A stretch of DNA of 64,000 nucleotides from Diphasiastrum complanatum (GCA_029204225.1 CM055106.1:11781810-11845809), one strand, 5' to 3'; numbered from the stretch's first letter, positions 34,659 to 46,743 are shown. Notes: generated by a model from the sequence alone, not told the origin. Made by a program: numbers and translations.

Positions 34659-36047
34659 AATTGGAGACTGATCTTGTACTGAATTCTGTTTGGACATTTG
34701 TTGAGCACTATTCCATTGTGATGGCCTAATCTAAAATACAAAGGCATATCAGCTGACTCAAAAGTGGAAGTGTAAAGAGCTTGACAATAAGAAGACTTGT
34801 AGTGGCTGATTTTGTAAAGATTGCCACTTCTTCTCCCGAAAGCTAAAACTTTCCGAAACTTGTCAAAAATTGTGCAGCTTTGTGTGTCGAATTCGACCTT
34901 CCGACCCAAAATCTGTAATTCTGCTAATTGAGAGTAGATTTTTGGTCAGATTTGAAACATGGAGAACATTGACCCTGACTGTTCCCTCACCCTTAATAGT
35001 ATGTTTTGAGTTGTCTCCAAGTTGTACAATTTGAGAGTGGGTGTATGATTGATAGTCCTTGAACCAGTCCTTGTGGTGAGTCATATGTTGAGTTGCTCCC
35101 AAGTGGTACCAGGAATCGATATCTTGATTTTCATCGGCCTTGGTCAAGAAGGCTGCTTCATCTTCATTTTGTTGCTAGATCGAAAAACTGGCTGAAGCAG
35201 ATTTTGCTTGTTTTTGGAACTGCTGCTTCTTCTCATTGTTGAATTTTAAAGTTTTGCAGTCCCTGATAAGATTGTCAGTTCTCTTACAATATTTGCAGAA
35301 TAGATCTTGCTTTGGTTGGACTGATGAAGTGTTCAAATTCGACCCAGAGTCAAAATTTGACCCAGAGTTAAAATTTGAACCTGAGCCAAAATTCGACCCT
35401 AGAGAAAAATTTGACCTAGAGTGAAAATCCGACCCAGACTGCATGTTGCTCTTTTTGTCAAGATAATCTGACTGTGTAGATCTGTTTGATCTAAACTTTT
35501 GATTTTTGGAATATAATGTCTGTGGATCTGATCCTGAGCTTGAGGAGGAGGCTGATCTCCTGATTTCTTCTTGTAGAAGAAGTGATATTACTTTTGATAG
35601 AGTTAGGTGCTCCTGGATCGAAATTGCCATTACCCAATTTTCATAGGCTTAAGGCAGACTCGATAATAGAGTCATGACAACATCAGAGTTTTGAATTTTT
35701 AAGCCACTTGAATTCATTTGCTCCATGAGATTCTGAAAAGTGATGAGATGGCTCGAGACACTTTCTGTTTCAGACATCTTTATGTTGAAGAATTTCTTCC
35801 TCAAATGTAATTTGGATGTGGTATCCCTGATACCATAGAGATTTGCTAGGATGTCCCATGCATCCTTAGGAAACTGAACAACACTTATGTGAATGATTTG
35901 AGTGTCTCTGATGTTGAGAGTGATGTAGGCAAATGCCTTGCCATCTCTTAGTCTCCACTTGGTGATAGAGGCTGGGTCACCCTCTGGTTTAACCTCTGTG
36001 ACATCAACGATGTCCCATTGTTCTTTGGCTAATAGTATGGTCTTCAT
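34659..36047 (-). pseudogene. gag, protease and pre-integrase of copia element C (right part)
   Basis: Minus strand in several frames. Gag (36047-35649) has REDGKAF-like text, DAWDILANLYGIRDTTSKLH and LHLRKKFFNIKMSE. The next block (35630-35175) contains an 18-bp minisatellite coding for repeated SGSNFN/D residues, and a zinc knuckle CKYCKRTDNLIRDC whose His ligand is Asn. The protease region (35147-34863) reads SWYHLGATQHMTHH, where the usual D-S-G-A site has become H-L-G-A. NLLSISRITDFG follows, then a pre-integrase remnant (LGHHNGIVL). Both the knuckle and the protease have lost key residues. The integrase continues at 22944, beyond element D. Confidence 0.88.
35347..35436. repeat. five tandem 18-bp units in gag of element C
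   Basis: Units start at 35347, 35365, 35383, 35401 and 35419, each a variant of GAGTCAAAATTTGACCCA. They keep the reading frame and encode a Ser/Gly/Asn/Phe hexapeptide repeat, just before the zinc knuckle. Confidence 0.9.
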
Positions 36048-36242
36048 TTTGAACTTCTAGAGATGGTAGTTACTTCCATTAAGTCTCTTGATGACAGAAG
36101 AACTAGAAGGTAGATCCATTCTGGTTGAGTGAGATCGTTGGTAGATACTTTAGAATATTGTTGGCTATGCATTTGCTAGAACAATGACTTGATAGAGACA
36201 AGTCTGATAATCCACAATGAGAAGCAGATTACTGAACTGCCC

Positions 36243-36254
36243 GCTCTGATACCA
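36243..36254 (-). other. primer binding site of copia C (tRNA-iMet)
   Basis: The minus strand reads TGGTATCAGAGC directly after the LTR end TTTCTGACA. Gag begins about 200 bp further on. Confidence 0.92.
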
Positions 36255-37030
36255 TGTCAGAAATCAGTGGGTTGTGTGAGCGAGCTAGATGAATGGATCG
36301 AAAACACAACAGTTAGCAGCAAAATAGTTCAAATGAAGGAATGGAACAACAACTGCAGAGGGACAAAATGTACTCTAATTAATATCAACAAATGAGTACA
36401 ATCGCTTGAAGTTATTACTTCAGTTGGTTGAGCGTGATAACGTTGGCTATAGAGTGATCATTGTATGTGATAACACATGCAACAAAACTATCTGAATGAA
36501 TTGATAGATACAATTATCAGATGTTTTGGATTTCAGATGATTATCAAAATCGCTGAAGTATATCAGAAGAAGTTTTCTGATGAAGATTTTGGGATTAGAT
36601 ATATTGAAAATATCTACAACTAACTCGCGTTGAATGCTATCTTCTGTATTAATTACAACCGCCTCAGATTGTACAATGTAGGCGGACTTCCAACGCGAAG
36701 TTGTTGGGTTGGATTTTTGACCGCAATGTTCGAAAATTACATATGTTTGTATTTTATAAAAAGGCAATATGTATCGGTTCAAAAAATATGTTGTGGGTCG
36801 AATTTTCCAGGGTCAGAGAAATTAGACTCGGGATCCGAACCGAACATGTTCAAAGGAGCTCAGATAATTTAGTGAAGTTTCGAAAAAGTTCGAAAAAAAT
36901 CCAAATTGATCCGACTCGACCCAGGGTTGAAATTTTCTTGCTAAGGAAAACTCGAGCCTTCTGTTTTCTTGGTTTTGTAAAGTTTTCAGGATGCTCATTA
37001 ACAAATGGATTTGAGCATCGAATTTCAACA
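36255..37030 (-). repeat. 5' LTR of copia C (about 776 bp)
   Basis: The lower end TGTCAGAAATCAG adjoins the PBS. The upper border is placed at 37030, where GAATTTCAACA gives a TG...CA pair and where copia RNase H sequence of another element resumes. The opposite LTR has been lost, so the length rests on the TG/CA ends and the flanking domain only. Confidence 0.6.
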
Positions 37031-37150
37031 CTTACTCCTAGAATAATATATGGGGTTGGCTGATAAAGCAATGACACTCTGATTATTACGAAACTATTGG
37101 AAATTAAGTCCACAGTTCTCTCCTTGGTGAATACTAATTTCTATCTCAAG
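37031..37150 (-). pseudogene. copia RNase H scrap interrupted by the LTR of element C
   Basis: The minus strand reads NNQSVIALSANPIYYSRSK and then stops at the LTR boundary. This is the conserved DNQSAI.L..NP.FHSR.KH block of copia RNase H. It is about 80% identical over 50 bp to the scrap at 37.72 kb. Confidence 0.7.
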
Positions 37151-37499
37151 ATTCTTCATGCACACGTTTATTGATCTTTGATCTAGGATTAGGTGAAACC
37201 CATTTTGAGTTCTATGTCTGCTTAGGACTTCTCAGAAATTACTTGTTGATGAATTAATGCAAGACGGTGGCTTTGGTCATAAACAGTCTGTTTGTAGATT
37301 TAAACATGTGACTGTTACTCTGTAGAAATGAACGTAAACAGTCATGCAAAAAATGCGAAGGTCTTCGCCAACGTCATTTCGACAAAAAACTTGAAAATGC
37401 CGACACTATGAGCCATTTCCGAGTAGTTATGCAGACTGCGTAAAACACGAAGAAATTTGCAGGTATGGATAAAAATTGGACGAAGATTAAAATGTCAAT

Positions 37500-37760
37500 T
37501 AGTCAATTAGTAGAAGAATAATCCAACACTTCCCCTAATCTGAATCCATGAATGCCTTGACCTTTAAACTTAGTTCTGCACAAAACTTTCTGTGTGTATC
37601 CAAGCTTAATGCTTTGGTAAGAATATTTCCTGTCATATCTTGCGTTCGGCCTGCAATTTGACCTCTTTGCCGAGAACTTTGCTTCTGACATAGTGATTCT
37701 TGAGTTCAATGTGCTTACTCCTAGAATGAAATCTAGGATTGGCTGACAAGGCAATAACAC
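37500..37760 (-). pseudogene. copia RNase H C-terminus with polypurine tract and LTR start
   Basis: Minus strand: SVIALSANPRFHSRSKHIEL, KNHYVRSKVLGKEVKLQ, then after a stop the tail with ALSLDTHRKFCAEL-like text. Downstream, TTAGGGGAAG followed by TGTTGGATTATTC at 37533 looks like a polypurine tract and LTR start. The far end of that LTR is not identifiable. Confidence 0.75.
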
Positions 37761-37926
37761 TAATTCTTTGGTGTTCTAATTCTTTTTATTCGATTCTATT
37801 CGACCTATCTTTTACACACCTTTTTCCAACACATCTAACATCCCCATACAAGTTTTTTGCTCCCACTTGGCCCCACATGGTCTTGTGAATCTCTCTCTCG
37901 ACAATGACACTTGATAGTTGGAGATG

Positions 37927-40646
37927 TCATTTGATGATGCGTTCCTGATGAAAATCATCAATAGTTGTAGATGTCCTCGGCACATTGACATATATAATGT
38001 CTGGCCTATGAGACACATTGGCGTCATCCTTTGACCAATTTGCAATGGGACGTTTCTTAGGAACACTCTTTTCGTTTCCACTCAAAGTAGATGAGGTAGA
38101 TGACAAAGATGCAAAATCAACAACATCATGCACAAGGTTGACAAATGTTTGTCCCTACATCCCACATGCTTTTTTGGATGTTACTCTACTGATTAACTTT
38201 TCAAGACTAGGCCCCATTCCAATGTGTCTTCCTTTCACATAAGAAGCATAGCGAGCACTTTGCGAAATTGCGTTAACCAAATCACCAACACGTGCCTTAT
38301 ACAATTACAATTGAGAACGATAAGCTTCAGCAGCAAGCCAACTTCCATGTCTAGACTCAGATAAGTTCACAGTGGGCATGAGTGCAATCTCATTATCCTC
38401 AACTACCTACCAAGCAACATGACATGTATTAGAGCAATCTCAAATTGTATGTGTTGAAAATCAGAAAAAACATTCCAAGTTGCATCTCACATTCCATACT
38501 CACCGATTTCATGTATCGTCCCCAATGAGAATACCTAACATGCCACTATGACAACCATGCCTCCAAAGAAGGTATCTGATTGGTGTATGCAGCGCCTGAT
38601 CTCCAAAATCCCCGTACTATATTATATTTTGCATTGGCTTCAATCATGTCTACTGCCAATCTCTAATCCTCACATAACGACATGTGTTTACTTCGCATTT
38701 CTTGTATGATGCACTGGTTTGTATGTTTTTTCAAACTATCCTTGAAATGGAAAATACATGATCTCTCACATCCCTACATGCTCACACTATCTCCAATGCC
38801 ATAAATTCTCCTAACAGCTACCCAATTTGCTCCAGCCTCATCTGCCATAAATCCTTGAAATTGCATTGTATCCAACCCATGTTTTTGCATCACCCCATTG
38901 AGCATCTCCCAAAACTTCACTTGTGCTCTTGTGTCCTCAACCTGCGTCTCACAAACTGCTATTGTCTGCAAACTTTGTATACTGTATAGACAAGAACTTT
39001 TTGTCAAAACGCAATCAAGGACCGAATAAATTCTATGATTACATAGGGTGATGAATCATGAAAAATACCTGGGGTCATAAACATGGGCAGCCATTGTAGT
39101 CCAACCACATACTCTTTTGACATGATCAAAGCACACCCAAGATAGTTCCAACTCGCCACCCTTTTGCATCAGTTTCACAATATCAACACCTGAAGCTGGT
39201 CCACTAGTGGACATCTTGAAAATAAAACACCTTTTATTCTCCGTATCAGAAACTTGTCCATGTAACAAGGATCCTTGAAAGTAATCATACTCGCATTTCT
39301 CTTTAAGTTTTAATATTGAATCGACTAAATCGAGATTTGGTTGGCATCTTGTTCTAAATTCATCTATCCATTTTCTCAACCTACAAACTCAAACATAAAA
39401 AGTTGACATAATCAACAACAAAGCATATGCATGGAATTTTTGAAAAAAAAACACAAAACACCCACATTTTTGGAAGAAAACATATTAACCTTCTTTGATT
39501 GGCCATAGGCTATAATTGCTCAAGCATCGTTGCAAATTTCTTTGTGCTTAACATCTCTATATCATATTCATTGCCTAGTAACAAGTTGTTCATGATTAGT
39601 TCTTTAGCCACCTCTCTCTGGATTTTCTTCTGGCCAACACCGGGCAGTCTTTCCACTTGCTCTTTAACAAGATTTCTTACAACAATGCTTGTCTGAATAG
39701 ATTCCCCTTTAGCCACATCATGACAATGTGCCCCTAGATGAATGGCTAGTCTTGTGTATCTAACATCACTTGGTATAACATAATATATTTTTGCATTACA
39801 AGATCCAATAGATGTCGGTCTAAGACCACAATGGTGGCAACAAAATCCTCCATGAATCTTCTCAAGAGTTTCCATTGGGCAACGCATAGACAACCTTCCT
39901 CTACATTGTGTGGTATTAGCATGACCCAAAGCCTGCAAACTGCCACAAATTTCATTGTTGCATATAAAAGTACCTCCACAATGTGACATTTGAACATCTC
40001 CTGCAAAATTAGAAATGGAGGTTGTCATGTACCGCACCCATGGGTGACCATCTTTGCTCTGTTCCATACAATTAAATTGCTTTTTTCAGAAACATTTGGT
40101 AGTTCAAAAATAGTATCACCATCATACTTGACAAGAAGCTCATTCACAGATATCATATTGTTGATTCCATGAACAAGCTTTTTTACTTTGCTACCTGGTG
40201 GTAGTTGTCTAATCAAATCAAATACATGTAATGTGTCTATTTGTTGTCTCCTGAATCCAAACACCAAATGACCTTTTAATGACATCTGAAGGACTGATAG
40301 CCACGTTAGGATTGTCAATTGTGTTATGTTCCAAATCCACTACATCCACAGCTTCCAGATCAAAAGTGTTCGAGGGGCTAAAGGCCAAATTAACTTGTAT
40401 ACAAATGTTGGTGCTCAGTTCATGATCTACCACAAAAACTTTTTCACCACCAAAATCAATTGTTTCACATGGAACTAGCATAGGAATGCTTGTCGATGTC
40501 TGAGTGATTGAATGAAAAGCACTAAAGTTAGATGTGCCAAGAGAGAAATAAGATGAAATTTCTTCCTCCTTGACTTTTGTGATATTACCCTCATCTGCCT
40601 CATAGAAAAGTTCAGAGTCTCGAAACAGAATCCTTAGAGCTGCCAT
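37927..40646 (-). pseudogene. unclassified DDE-like transposase, degenerate (long copy)
   Basis: Minus strand in several frames, possibly with small introns. The N-terminus starts at the ATG at 40646. Near 40067-39750 is a Cys/His-rich DNA-binding region (MSHCGGTFICNNEICGSLQA, GFCCHHCGLRP, HLGAHCHD). The core contains SWVCFDHVKRVCGWTTMAAH (39130-39070) and TIAVCETQVEDTRAQVKFWE with FQGFMADEAGANWVAVRRIY (38950-38790). It then shows SCIFHFKDSLKKHTNQ, SLEAWLS and WHVRYSHWGRYM, HGSWLAAEAYRSQL, and ARYASYVKGRHIGMGPSLEK (about 38270-38200). Stops (after GDSVSM, inside SLCED, and inside the C-terminal part) inactivate it. The D-x-A-N-W core and Cys/His head suggest a cut-and-paste transposase; I am unsure of MULE versus another superfamily. 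A relic of the same family is at 14.1-14.9 kb. Confidence 0.65.
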
Positions 40647-41116
40647 AATACTTTACTAGATGATAATTTGTGTTTTTATGAAGAAAAACTAAGCAAAATG
40701 AATGATCACAGAAGAAAAAGCTTCACAGAATATGTCAATGAGAAAACTCTCACAATGCTCGCAATAAGCACTAATATCAATCCATTGCTCTTGGCAATAA
40801 GGTCATATCAACCTCTATGGATTATGGGCCCACTTAGTTCATCAAAAATCATGGGCATGCCATTCAGAGGTCGTTGAATATATCGAAGAATTCAAAAATC
40901 ATACATGTCACTCACAAAAGCATACATATAATCACAACATTATGTACAATGACATAAATTCTGTACAGTTTGTATTTCATAGGCATGGGGGCAATTAACT
41001 ATCAAAACGGTTGTCAGATTTACAAAAATTATTTTATATGATATTTCACTAGATCCCATCACTATGGGTGTACATTATTGTGTGAAATATATTATATTAA
41101 AAAGTGATTTGCCGAA
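40647..41116. other. non-coding junction
   Basis: AT-rich sequence between the transposase start and the truncated LTR of copia F. No gene. The transposon's terminal inverted repeat might lie here but is not evident. Confidence 0.5.
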
Positions 41117-41250
41117 AACCCATGCATGACCCAAGTTGCCGTTGGCGGGACGCGTGTCCCGTCAACTTGCCTCGTGGCGAGGCCAACTGATCCTTATCCA
41201 CTGATAGGACCCGCAGTACAGTAACACAATGATTCTAACTTTAATTCTAA
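41117..41250 (-). repeat. 3' LTR of copia F, truncated (134 bp)
   Basis: Matches 46896-47029 with about five differences, all transitions. It begins abruptly inside the LTR at AACCCATGCATGACCC, so the distal half is missing. It includes the hairpin-capable GGGACGCGTGTCCC. Confidence 0.9.
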
Positions 41251-41264
41251 CTCTCTCCCTTAAA
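41251..41264 (-). other. polypurine tract of copia F
   Basis: The minus strand reads CTTTAAGGGAGAG, then directly TTAGAATT, the apparent LTR start. Confidence 0.8.
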
Positions 41265-41305
41265 GTAGAGTCACTTTTTATACAGTCATATACATAGCTT
41301 TAAAG

Positions 41306-44300
41306 TCAACAAACTTTAAATACAGAAAGTTTTGATCTAAATTTATCAAACTTTTCTCCAGTAAGTGGCTTAGTGAAAATATCAGCTAGTTGTTCTTCTG
41401 TTCTACAATGAACAACATGAATTTCACGACTCAGCAGCCTCTCATGTATGAAGTGATATTGAATCTCAATGTATTTAGTTCTCGCATGGAACGCTAGATT
41501 CTTTGCTAGCTGAATGCCACTATGACTGTCACTATGTAAAGTCGTGGGATTTTTCTGCTTTATGCCAATCTCTTCCAAGATTTGTCTCAACCATATAGCT
41601 TCTTGTGCAGCACTACACATTGCCCTATACTCTGCTTCTGTGGTGGAAAGAGCAATTGTATTTTGCTTTTTACTAGACCAGGAAAAGCAATTACCACAAA
41701 ACTGGAATATATATCCTGTGGTGGATCTACAATCATCATAATCACCACCCCAGTCCGCATCCACATAGCCACACAACTCAGGTAAACCATCATGCTTCCT
41801 GTAAATCAAGCCATACTCTGAAGTGCCTTTCACATAACGCAAAATGCGTTTAGCTGCTTTCCAATGCGTTTCCGTAGGTGCTGCCATAAACTGACTTACA
41901 ATGCCAACATCATAGCATATATCTGGTCTAGTTGTGGTAAGGTAAATCAAGCTCCCTACTAACTGTCTATATAGCGTAGCATCAAATGACTGTGATTCAT
42001 CAAGCTTAGAAAGCTTTTTACCTAGTTCAATAGGAGTGTTTACTGGTTTGCAATCCTGCAACCTAAACTTGTGCAACAACTCTTTGACATATTTCACCTG
42101 TGTTAAACCCACTTCATATCCTTTTTGCCACACTTCTACTCCAAGGCAGTAATGCATCGGGCTGAGATCCGTCATCTCAAATTGTTCCATGAGGTCTTTC
42201 TTGATCATGTCTATCATCTCTTGATTATTTCCCGTAATAATCAAGTCATCAACATAAAGAGCAATCAAAGCAACCATACCATCAAAGCATAAGACATATA
42301 GATTTGGATCAGAATGTGTTCTTACCATTCCCTTTGAACAAAAGTAGGCATCAATCCTGCTATACCATGCACGTGGTGCTTGTTTAAGACCATAAAGCGC
42401 TTTCTTCAAGCGACATACTTTATTTTCATGTCCTTTCGTCACAAAGCTTTCAGGTTGATCCATGAACACTTCTTCTTCTAACTCACCATTAAGAAAAGCA
42501 TATTTCACATCCATTTGATGCAAAGGCCAACCAAAATGTGAAGCTAAAGCAACAAGTAGACGTAGAGTATTCCACTTACACACCGGCACAAAGGTCTCCT
42601 CATAGTCAATGCCTTTATTTTGTGCGTACCCTTTGATTACCAATCTTGCTTTGTGCTTTGCTATGCTTCCATCTGCATGGTACTTAGTTCTATATACTCA
42701 TTTGCAACCAATGGGTTTCTTGCCAACTGGTGGTTCTACTAAGTCCCATGTGCTATGCTTAGCATTTGACTCCATCTCCTCTCCCATGGGTTTGATCCAA
42801 ATGTCATCATCCTTCGCTTCACCATAAGTGGAAGGTTCTTTGCTTTGAATAATGCTGGATAACATAGCATAATTTGCTTCATACCTTTCAAGTAGTATCT
42901 TCTCTCTTGTTGATCTTCGTAGCTCTCCCTGGTTAGATGATCATGGAAAGTCATCTATGTCGCGGCTCTCCATCAATCTCTCAAACCACTTAGGGAGCTT
43001 TCTGTCTGGTGATCGACTTCTTGGTGAAAATGTATCCCACGGTACATCCTTCTCCTTGCGTTTGTCACCTGCAATTTCAATCCTTCTTGCACCAAAAGGT
43101 TTGTCCCTACCTCTCCAACCTGTTTCATGAGGTTGAGTAGTAGTATCTTGAGATGTATCCTCATGTTCATCACTCGGAAGATCAATAAATGGATCATCAT
43201 CAAGTGGTATCCTCACTATACCATTTTTCCTACTGGATGTGTCTATCTTCTCAGCATCTTCGTCTTTATACATCTTGGATTCATCAAAGATAACATCTCG
43301 GCTTATATGGATTTTGTTTTCGACTAGATCAAAACATCTATAGCCCTTCACGCGATCATCATATCCTAGGAATATGCACTTGATAGCTTTTACATCAAGT
43401 TTACGTCTTTCTTCCTTAGGAATATGTACAAAGGCCTTACATCCAAAGATTCGCAAGTGGTTCACCTTTGGCTTTTTCTTTGTGAATGCTTCCTCAGGTG
43501 TAATTTTTGGTATGGCAATGGTAGGACTTCTATTTTGAAGATAGACTGTTGTGCTACATGCTTCTGACCAAAAATCTTTTGGTAATTTCATCTCAGCTAG
43601 CATAGATTTGGCACTTTCCACAATCGTACGATTTTTGCGCTCAGCTACACCAGTGAGAGCAGGAGTATGAGCTTGCGTAAATTGTCTTTTAATCCCACAT
43701 TGATCACAAAGATCATTGAAGTCATTAGACTTATACTCACCTCCACTATCTGATCTTAGGACTTTGATCTTCTTACCTGTCTGATTTTCGACCAAGTTTT
43801 TGAAGTTCTTGAAGTTATCAAAAGCATCTGATTTCTTCTTCAAGAAGTAGATCCACGTCTTACGTGACATATCATCAATAAAGGTCATGAAATAGAAGGC
43901 TTTTCCTAAGGACATGGTCCTAGTAGGCCCGCATAAATCTGTGTGGATTAAATCCAAGATGTTCTTTGCTCTTGTAACACCCCCTTTATTGAACTTCTCT
44001 CGATGTTGTTTCCCATATATACAAGATTCGCACATCGATTTCAAGTGATCTTCTATTGTAGGCAGTCCTTTTACCATCTCCAATTTTCTCATCAAACTGA
44101 GGCTTCCCAAGTTCAAGTGACCAAGCCTCTTGTGCCACAACTCAGTTTGCGAAGGAACGGATGATATAAGTCCATGTTGCCCCTTGATTGTAGCATTTAA
44201 CCTGTACAATTTTGTATTGGGCTCTCTTATTCCATTCGCAATAACTTTGAACTTTTGGTTCACATCCTTCACAAAGCAACGATCATGGGCAAATTCTACT

Positions 44301-45445
44301 TTCAACTTTTGATCAGTAATGACTCCAACAGAAAGTAGATTTTTCTTCAAACCTGGTACGTAAAGTACCTCCCTGATCATCCTACTTTTGCCATCAGGCA
44401 GCTAGATTGAAACTGTGCCTATTCCCTTGATCATGCACACTTCACCATTTGCTTGTGAAACAGATGTCCCATTATCCAATGCCTTCAAACTACTGAACCA
44501 GTTCTTGTTACCTGTCATGTGTCTTGTGGCTCCTGAGTCAACATACCATGCTTGATCATCTTGATTAGATGACAATGCAGATATGAAGATGCTAGAGTCT
44601 TCAATCTCACTTTCATCGACAAGGTTACCTGCTTATTTTGGTTTCCCCTTGCCTTGTTCCACCAGGAATTTGCGACATTCACTCTTCCAGTGGCCCCTTT
44701 TACCACAATGGAAGCACTTGCCTTTCTTTTTAGTTTTGCTGGAAGATCCCTCATCCTCCTGAGACTTGGCAAATTGCTGTTTAGTCTTCTTCTTGCCCTT
44801 GCCCTTGCCCTGTTTTTGGCGTGTTGCAAGTGCCTGATCATCAGTATTTTGACGTCTAGCTTTCACCATTTCTCGTCGTTGTTCTTCCTGCATCAAGATT
44901 CCTGTGAGCTCGTCAAAGCTTGGCAATCTTTCTCTTGATGCTATTCCACTCACAAACATCTGATAGGGTTCTGCAATGCCGCATAATGCATTATGCACCA
45001 ACTCCACATCACGTATGCGCTCTCCAATAGAATGCAGTTCATCTCTCATCGTCTTGATTCTGGTCATGTACGTCTGAATGTGCTCTCCTTGTTCCATGCG
45101 GGCACTATTCAACTTTGACTTCAGAAACATGATTCTTGACGGATTTGACGCCTTGAACTGCTCCTTAAGCACATCCCATGCCTGTCTGGGTGTAATAGCA
45201 TCACAAATGTGGGTAATGATGTGATCCTTCACTGACAAGTTAATGAAAGTCAAAGCTTTCCTCATCTTTTTGTCGAACACTTTGATGTCTTCTTCATTTG
45301 GCGGCCTTCTCTCATCACCTGTGACGACTTCCCACACATCTTTCTCCATCGGTATGTTTTTCATTTTGAATTTCCACACTGCATAGTTGGAAATCCCGTC
45401 CAATTTGCTACTTTCACTCAAAATGGACTCTCCAATGTTTGCCAT
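41306..45445 (-). pseudogene. copia F gag-pol polyprotein, one frame with four nonsense codons
   Basis: From the ATG at 45445 one frame encodes the whole polyprotein to 41306. Gag contains WDVLKEQFKASNPSRIMFLK and zinc knuckle CFHCGKRGHWKSEC. Protease has AWYVDSGATRHMTG (about 44550). Integrase has HKRLGHLN, CESCIYGKQHREKF, DLCGPTRTMS, FIDDMSRKTWIYFL, LRSDSGGEY and GVAERKNRT. RT has DYEETFVPVCKW, DVKYAFLNGELEEEVFM, YGLKQAPRAWYSR and ALYVDDLIITG. RNase H has LSTTEAEYRAMCSAAQEA and DIFTKPLTGEKFDKFRS. The only breaks are stops at 44633 (TAA), 44402 (TAG), 42941 (TGA) and 42698 (TGA). Each is one transition from a sense codon, and no frameshift is present. All catalytic residues I can see are intact. 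Confidence 0.95.
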
Positions 45446-46743
45446 CGCAAAACTGCTTAAAACTCCTATCTTAGGCTAAGAACAGTATGTCGAGGCCAAC
45501 AGTGATGTCAAAAGTTGAAAATAATGACCTGCACTTTTTTCTTACTAGGCCACTCGCCGCTTTTTCACCAATTTGAAAGCCAAATCAGCGTCGCCTTCCG
45601 AAATGCACTTAGTCGTCAACTCCCAACAACACGCCCAGTGGAATGGTGAAACTATTTCTGGCCTACTCCGAACACTTTCTCCGCTGCAACCGGTCTGTTT
45701 TGCTGTACCGTACTTGCAGATACAGTCCGGGTGCCCTTCGTTTGGAGGTTATAGCCTTTCGTTTGGGTCAAAACGGGCAAAGGACCCAAAAATAGGGACT
45801 TTTCTAGCTTTTGAACTGTTTCTTCACTTTGAAGAAACTTCACTCTTCACTTGTGAAGGGACCCAACTCAACTTTCAGTATGAAAATTTTTAATGAAGGT
45901 GAAGGCCAGAATGCACTTCAATTCTTCGGGACCTTGTTTAAAGCTCATCCAATGGCTGAACCAGGTCTTGTGGTTCACATTTCTCTCCCATCACAGATGC
46001 TGGACCGTTGATTCATTTGACACCTCATCCACAGGTTCAAAGTTCATCTGGGCATCGAACTAAACTCTTGCAGACGCTATGGTCTTCGATACACTATGCT
46101 GAGTGTTGCGTTGGGCGCGCGAACAGCCCACGACTTCCCTGCCTACGGCCGCGCCTTCCTTCCCTGAAAAATGTTGGATCAACCTCTCCTGTAGATCGTT
46201 TTGAACACGATCTGAGGCCTGGAGCAGGGTCGCCCTACTGAATCCATGACTGTAGAGTGTTCAGTCAGGAGATTCCGTGGAGAAACGGTGATTTTAGCTC
46301 AACTTGACAAAGTGGCTTTTTCACCTTTTTACCGCAAATCTGCTAGGTTAACTGTCTGGAGACAAATCTCTGACACAAACCTCAGAATCTCTCCCAGGCT
46401 CATTGACAATGTGATTAGCTTCCTTCATGTCCTTACGGCATCCAAAACGGTGCACAAACAGCGAAGAAATCACCAGTTATGTATAAAAACCGTAACCCCA
46501 AGTCCGGTTTCAATTTTCAGTTGGCTTCAAAATTGTCAATTTTTCACCAAATTTTTCCCTGTCTGATGCTATACACATGCTAATATCCCTCTATTGAGCT
46601 TAGCAAGCCTCTATAAATTAGAAACCATGCACCAGTGCTTCTCTTTCCGTCTTCACCCCGCCGTAAAACCCCGAACTCTCAGAAGACAATTCTCCCGAAG
46701 CTCTCTTCAACGGCGACACTGTATTGTGTACAGTCCCTGTACG
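45446..46743 (-). other. 1.3-kb leader of copia F between PBS and gag
   Basis: No long frame on the element's strand. This is much longer than the leaders of elements C (about 200 bp) and G (about 590 bp). Its base composition is visibly more GC-rich than neighbouring sequence (for example 46080-46240). Origin not recognised. Confidence 0.6.

Noticed and set aside
44654-44938. Plus-strand frame opposite copia F gag
   Set aside because: A shadow of the gag coding strand; Leu/Phe-rich because the sense strand is Lys/Glu-rich.
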